A model generated the notes under the pieces. That model ran no database searches. It worked only from the letters and a program-made list of their open reading frames with translations, and was not told the DNA's origin. A program made the position numbers and the translations under genes. Positions 4,952 through 5,272 of a stretch of 5,272 nucleotides of DNA are shown here, in pieces (the stretch's first letter is position 1; each line of letters begins with the position of its first letter). Source of the stretch: JAMCXS01 sp046705545 (GTDB lineage Bacteria > Acidobacteriota > Terriglobia > UBA7540); NCBI GenBank assembly GCA_046705545.1, contig JBJKQF010000328.1:1-5272 (forward strand), given 5' to 3'.

Positions 4952-5272
4952 ATGCAAATCTCTGAAGCCATCGAAAAACTCAAGCTCAAACAGAACCTGG
5001 AGCGCCCCGAGGCGCGTGAGGTCATGGAGGAATTGCTTTCCGGCCGCCCGAGCGACGGCCAGATGGTGCTGCTTCTCACCGCCCTGCGTGACAAGGGCGA
5101 AACCACAGACGAACTTGTAGGCTTTGCTGAAGTCATGCGGGCCCACGCCCGTGAAACACTGGAGCGCGCGGGAGTGCGCCTCAATGCAAATCTCAATTCC
5201 AGCGACCTGATGGACACGTGCGGCACCGGAGGCGACGGCCAAGGCACCATCAACATCTCAACCGCTGCGGCG
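4952..5272 (+). CDS. trpD: Anthranilate phosphoribosyltransferase, N-terminal 107 codons (runs off the right edge)
   Basis: TrpD joins anthranilate to phosphoribosyl pyrophosphate, the second step of tryptophan synthesis, in the cytoplasm. The visible part starts MQISEAIEKLKLKQNL and continues through the alpha-helical N-terminal domain, with EAREVMEELLSG (20-31), MVLLLTALRDKGET and ELVGFAEVMR. It then reaches the phosphoribosyl-binding loop DTCGTGGDGQGTINISTA, which is diagnostic for this family. The window ends just after that loop, inside the central domain; the full enzyme is usually about 340 residues. The ATG at 4952-4954 gives the expected N-terminal length. The frame is open upstream to a TAG at 4871-4873 but has no ATG, GTG or TTG there. 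There is no visible Shine-Dalgarno before it, which is unusual. It is transcribed away from sucCD, so co-regulation is not implied. Confidence 0.95.
   Translation, partial: MQISEAIEKLKLKQNLERPEAREVMEELLSGRPSDGQMVLLLTALRDKGETTDELVGFAEVMRAHARETLERAGVRLNANLNSSDLMDTCGTGGDGQGTINISTAAA

Noticed and set aside
4870..5256. 128- and 100-codon minus-strand frames opposite trpD
   Set aside because: The plus strand carries an unmistakable TrpD N-terminus with the GTGGDG loop, so these are antisense shadows.

Overview
This window reads as ordinary chromosomal housekeeping sequence from a GC-rich bacterium. There are no transposases, CRISPR arrays, phage genes, tRNAs or rRNAs. The protein sequences and the order sucC-sucD-ndk would fit an Acidobacteriota-like organism, but that is a guess from general familiarity and nothing here proves it.

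Layout: almost everything is on the minus strand, so the functional order runs from high to low coordinates. At the right edge trpD (4952 to beyond the window) is the only plus-strand gene. It is divergent from sucC (4654-3491), across a 297-bp intergenic region that carries a candidate sucC promoter. sucC and sucD (3467-2583) encode both subunits of succinyl-CoA synthetase, 23 bp apart. After a 117-bp gap comes ndk (2464-2045), nucleoside diphosphate kinase, with its own candidate promoter. A 272-bp gap follows, holding the best-looking promoter of the window (1848-1876, minus strand), which serves a 74-residue single-pass membrane protein of unknown function (1772-1548). A 227-bp spacer with two predicted RNA hairpins and an AT-rich end leads to a second minus-strand cluster. 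This cluster is a short CbiX/SirB chelatase (1320-916), a ferredoxin-NADP reductase-type flavoprotein (919-209, overlapping the chelatase by GTGA), and the first 41 codons of a probable beta-carbonic anhydrase (125 to beyond the left edge).

How the genes work together: SucCD makes one nucleoside triphosphate per succinyl-CoA in the TCA cycle, and Ndk equilibrates nucleoside triphosphates, so the sucCD-ndk neighbourhood is functionally sensible. The chelatase would insert a metal into sirohydrochlorin (siroheme or cobalamin branch), and the flavoprotein would move electrons between NAD(P)H and a carrier. Their coupling suggests siroheme-dependent assimilatory reduction, such as sulfite or nitrite reductase, but the reductase gene itself is not in view. 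The carbonic anhydrase interconverts CO2 and bicarbonate.

I found no convincing evidence of a new biological system. The points most worth a second look are the structured spacer upstream of the chelatase, the small membrane protein with its own promoter, and the chelatase-reductase-carbonic anhydrase grouping.
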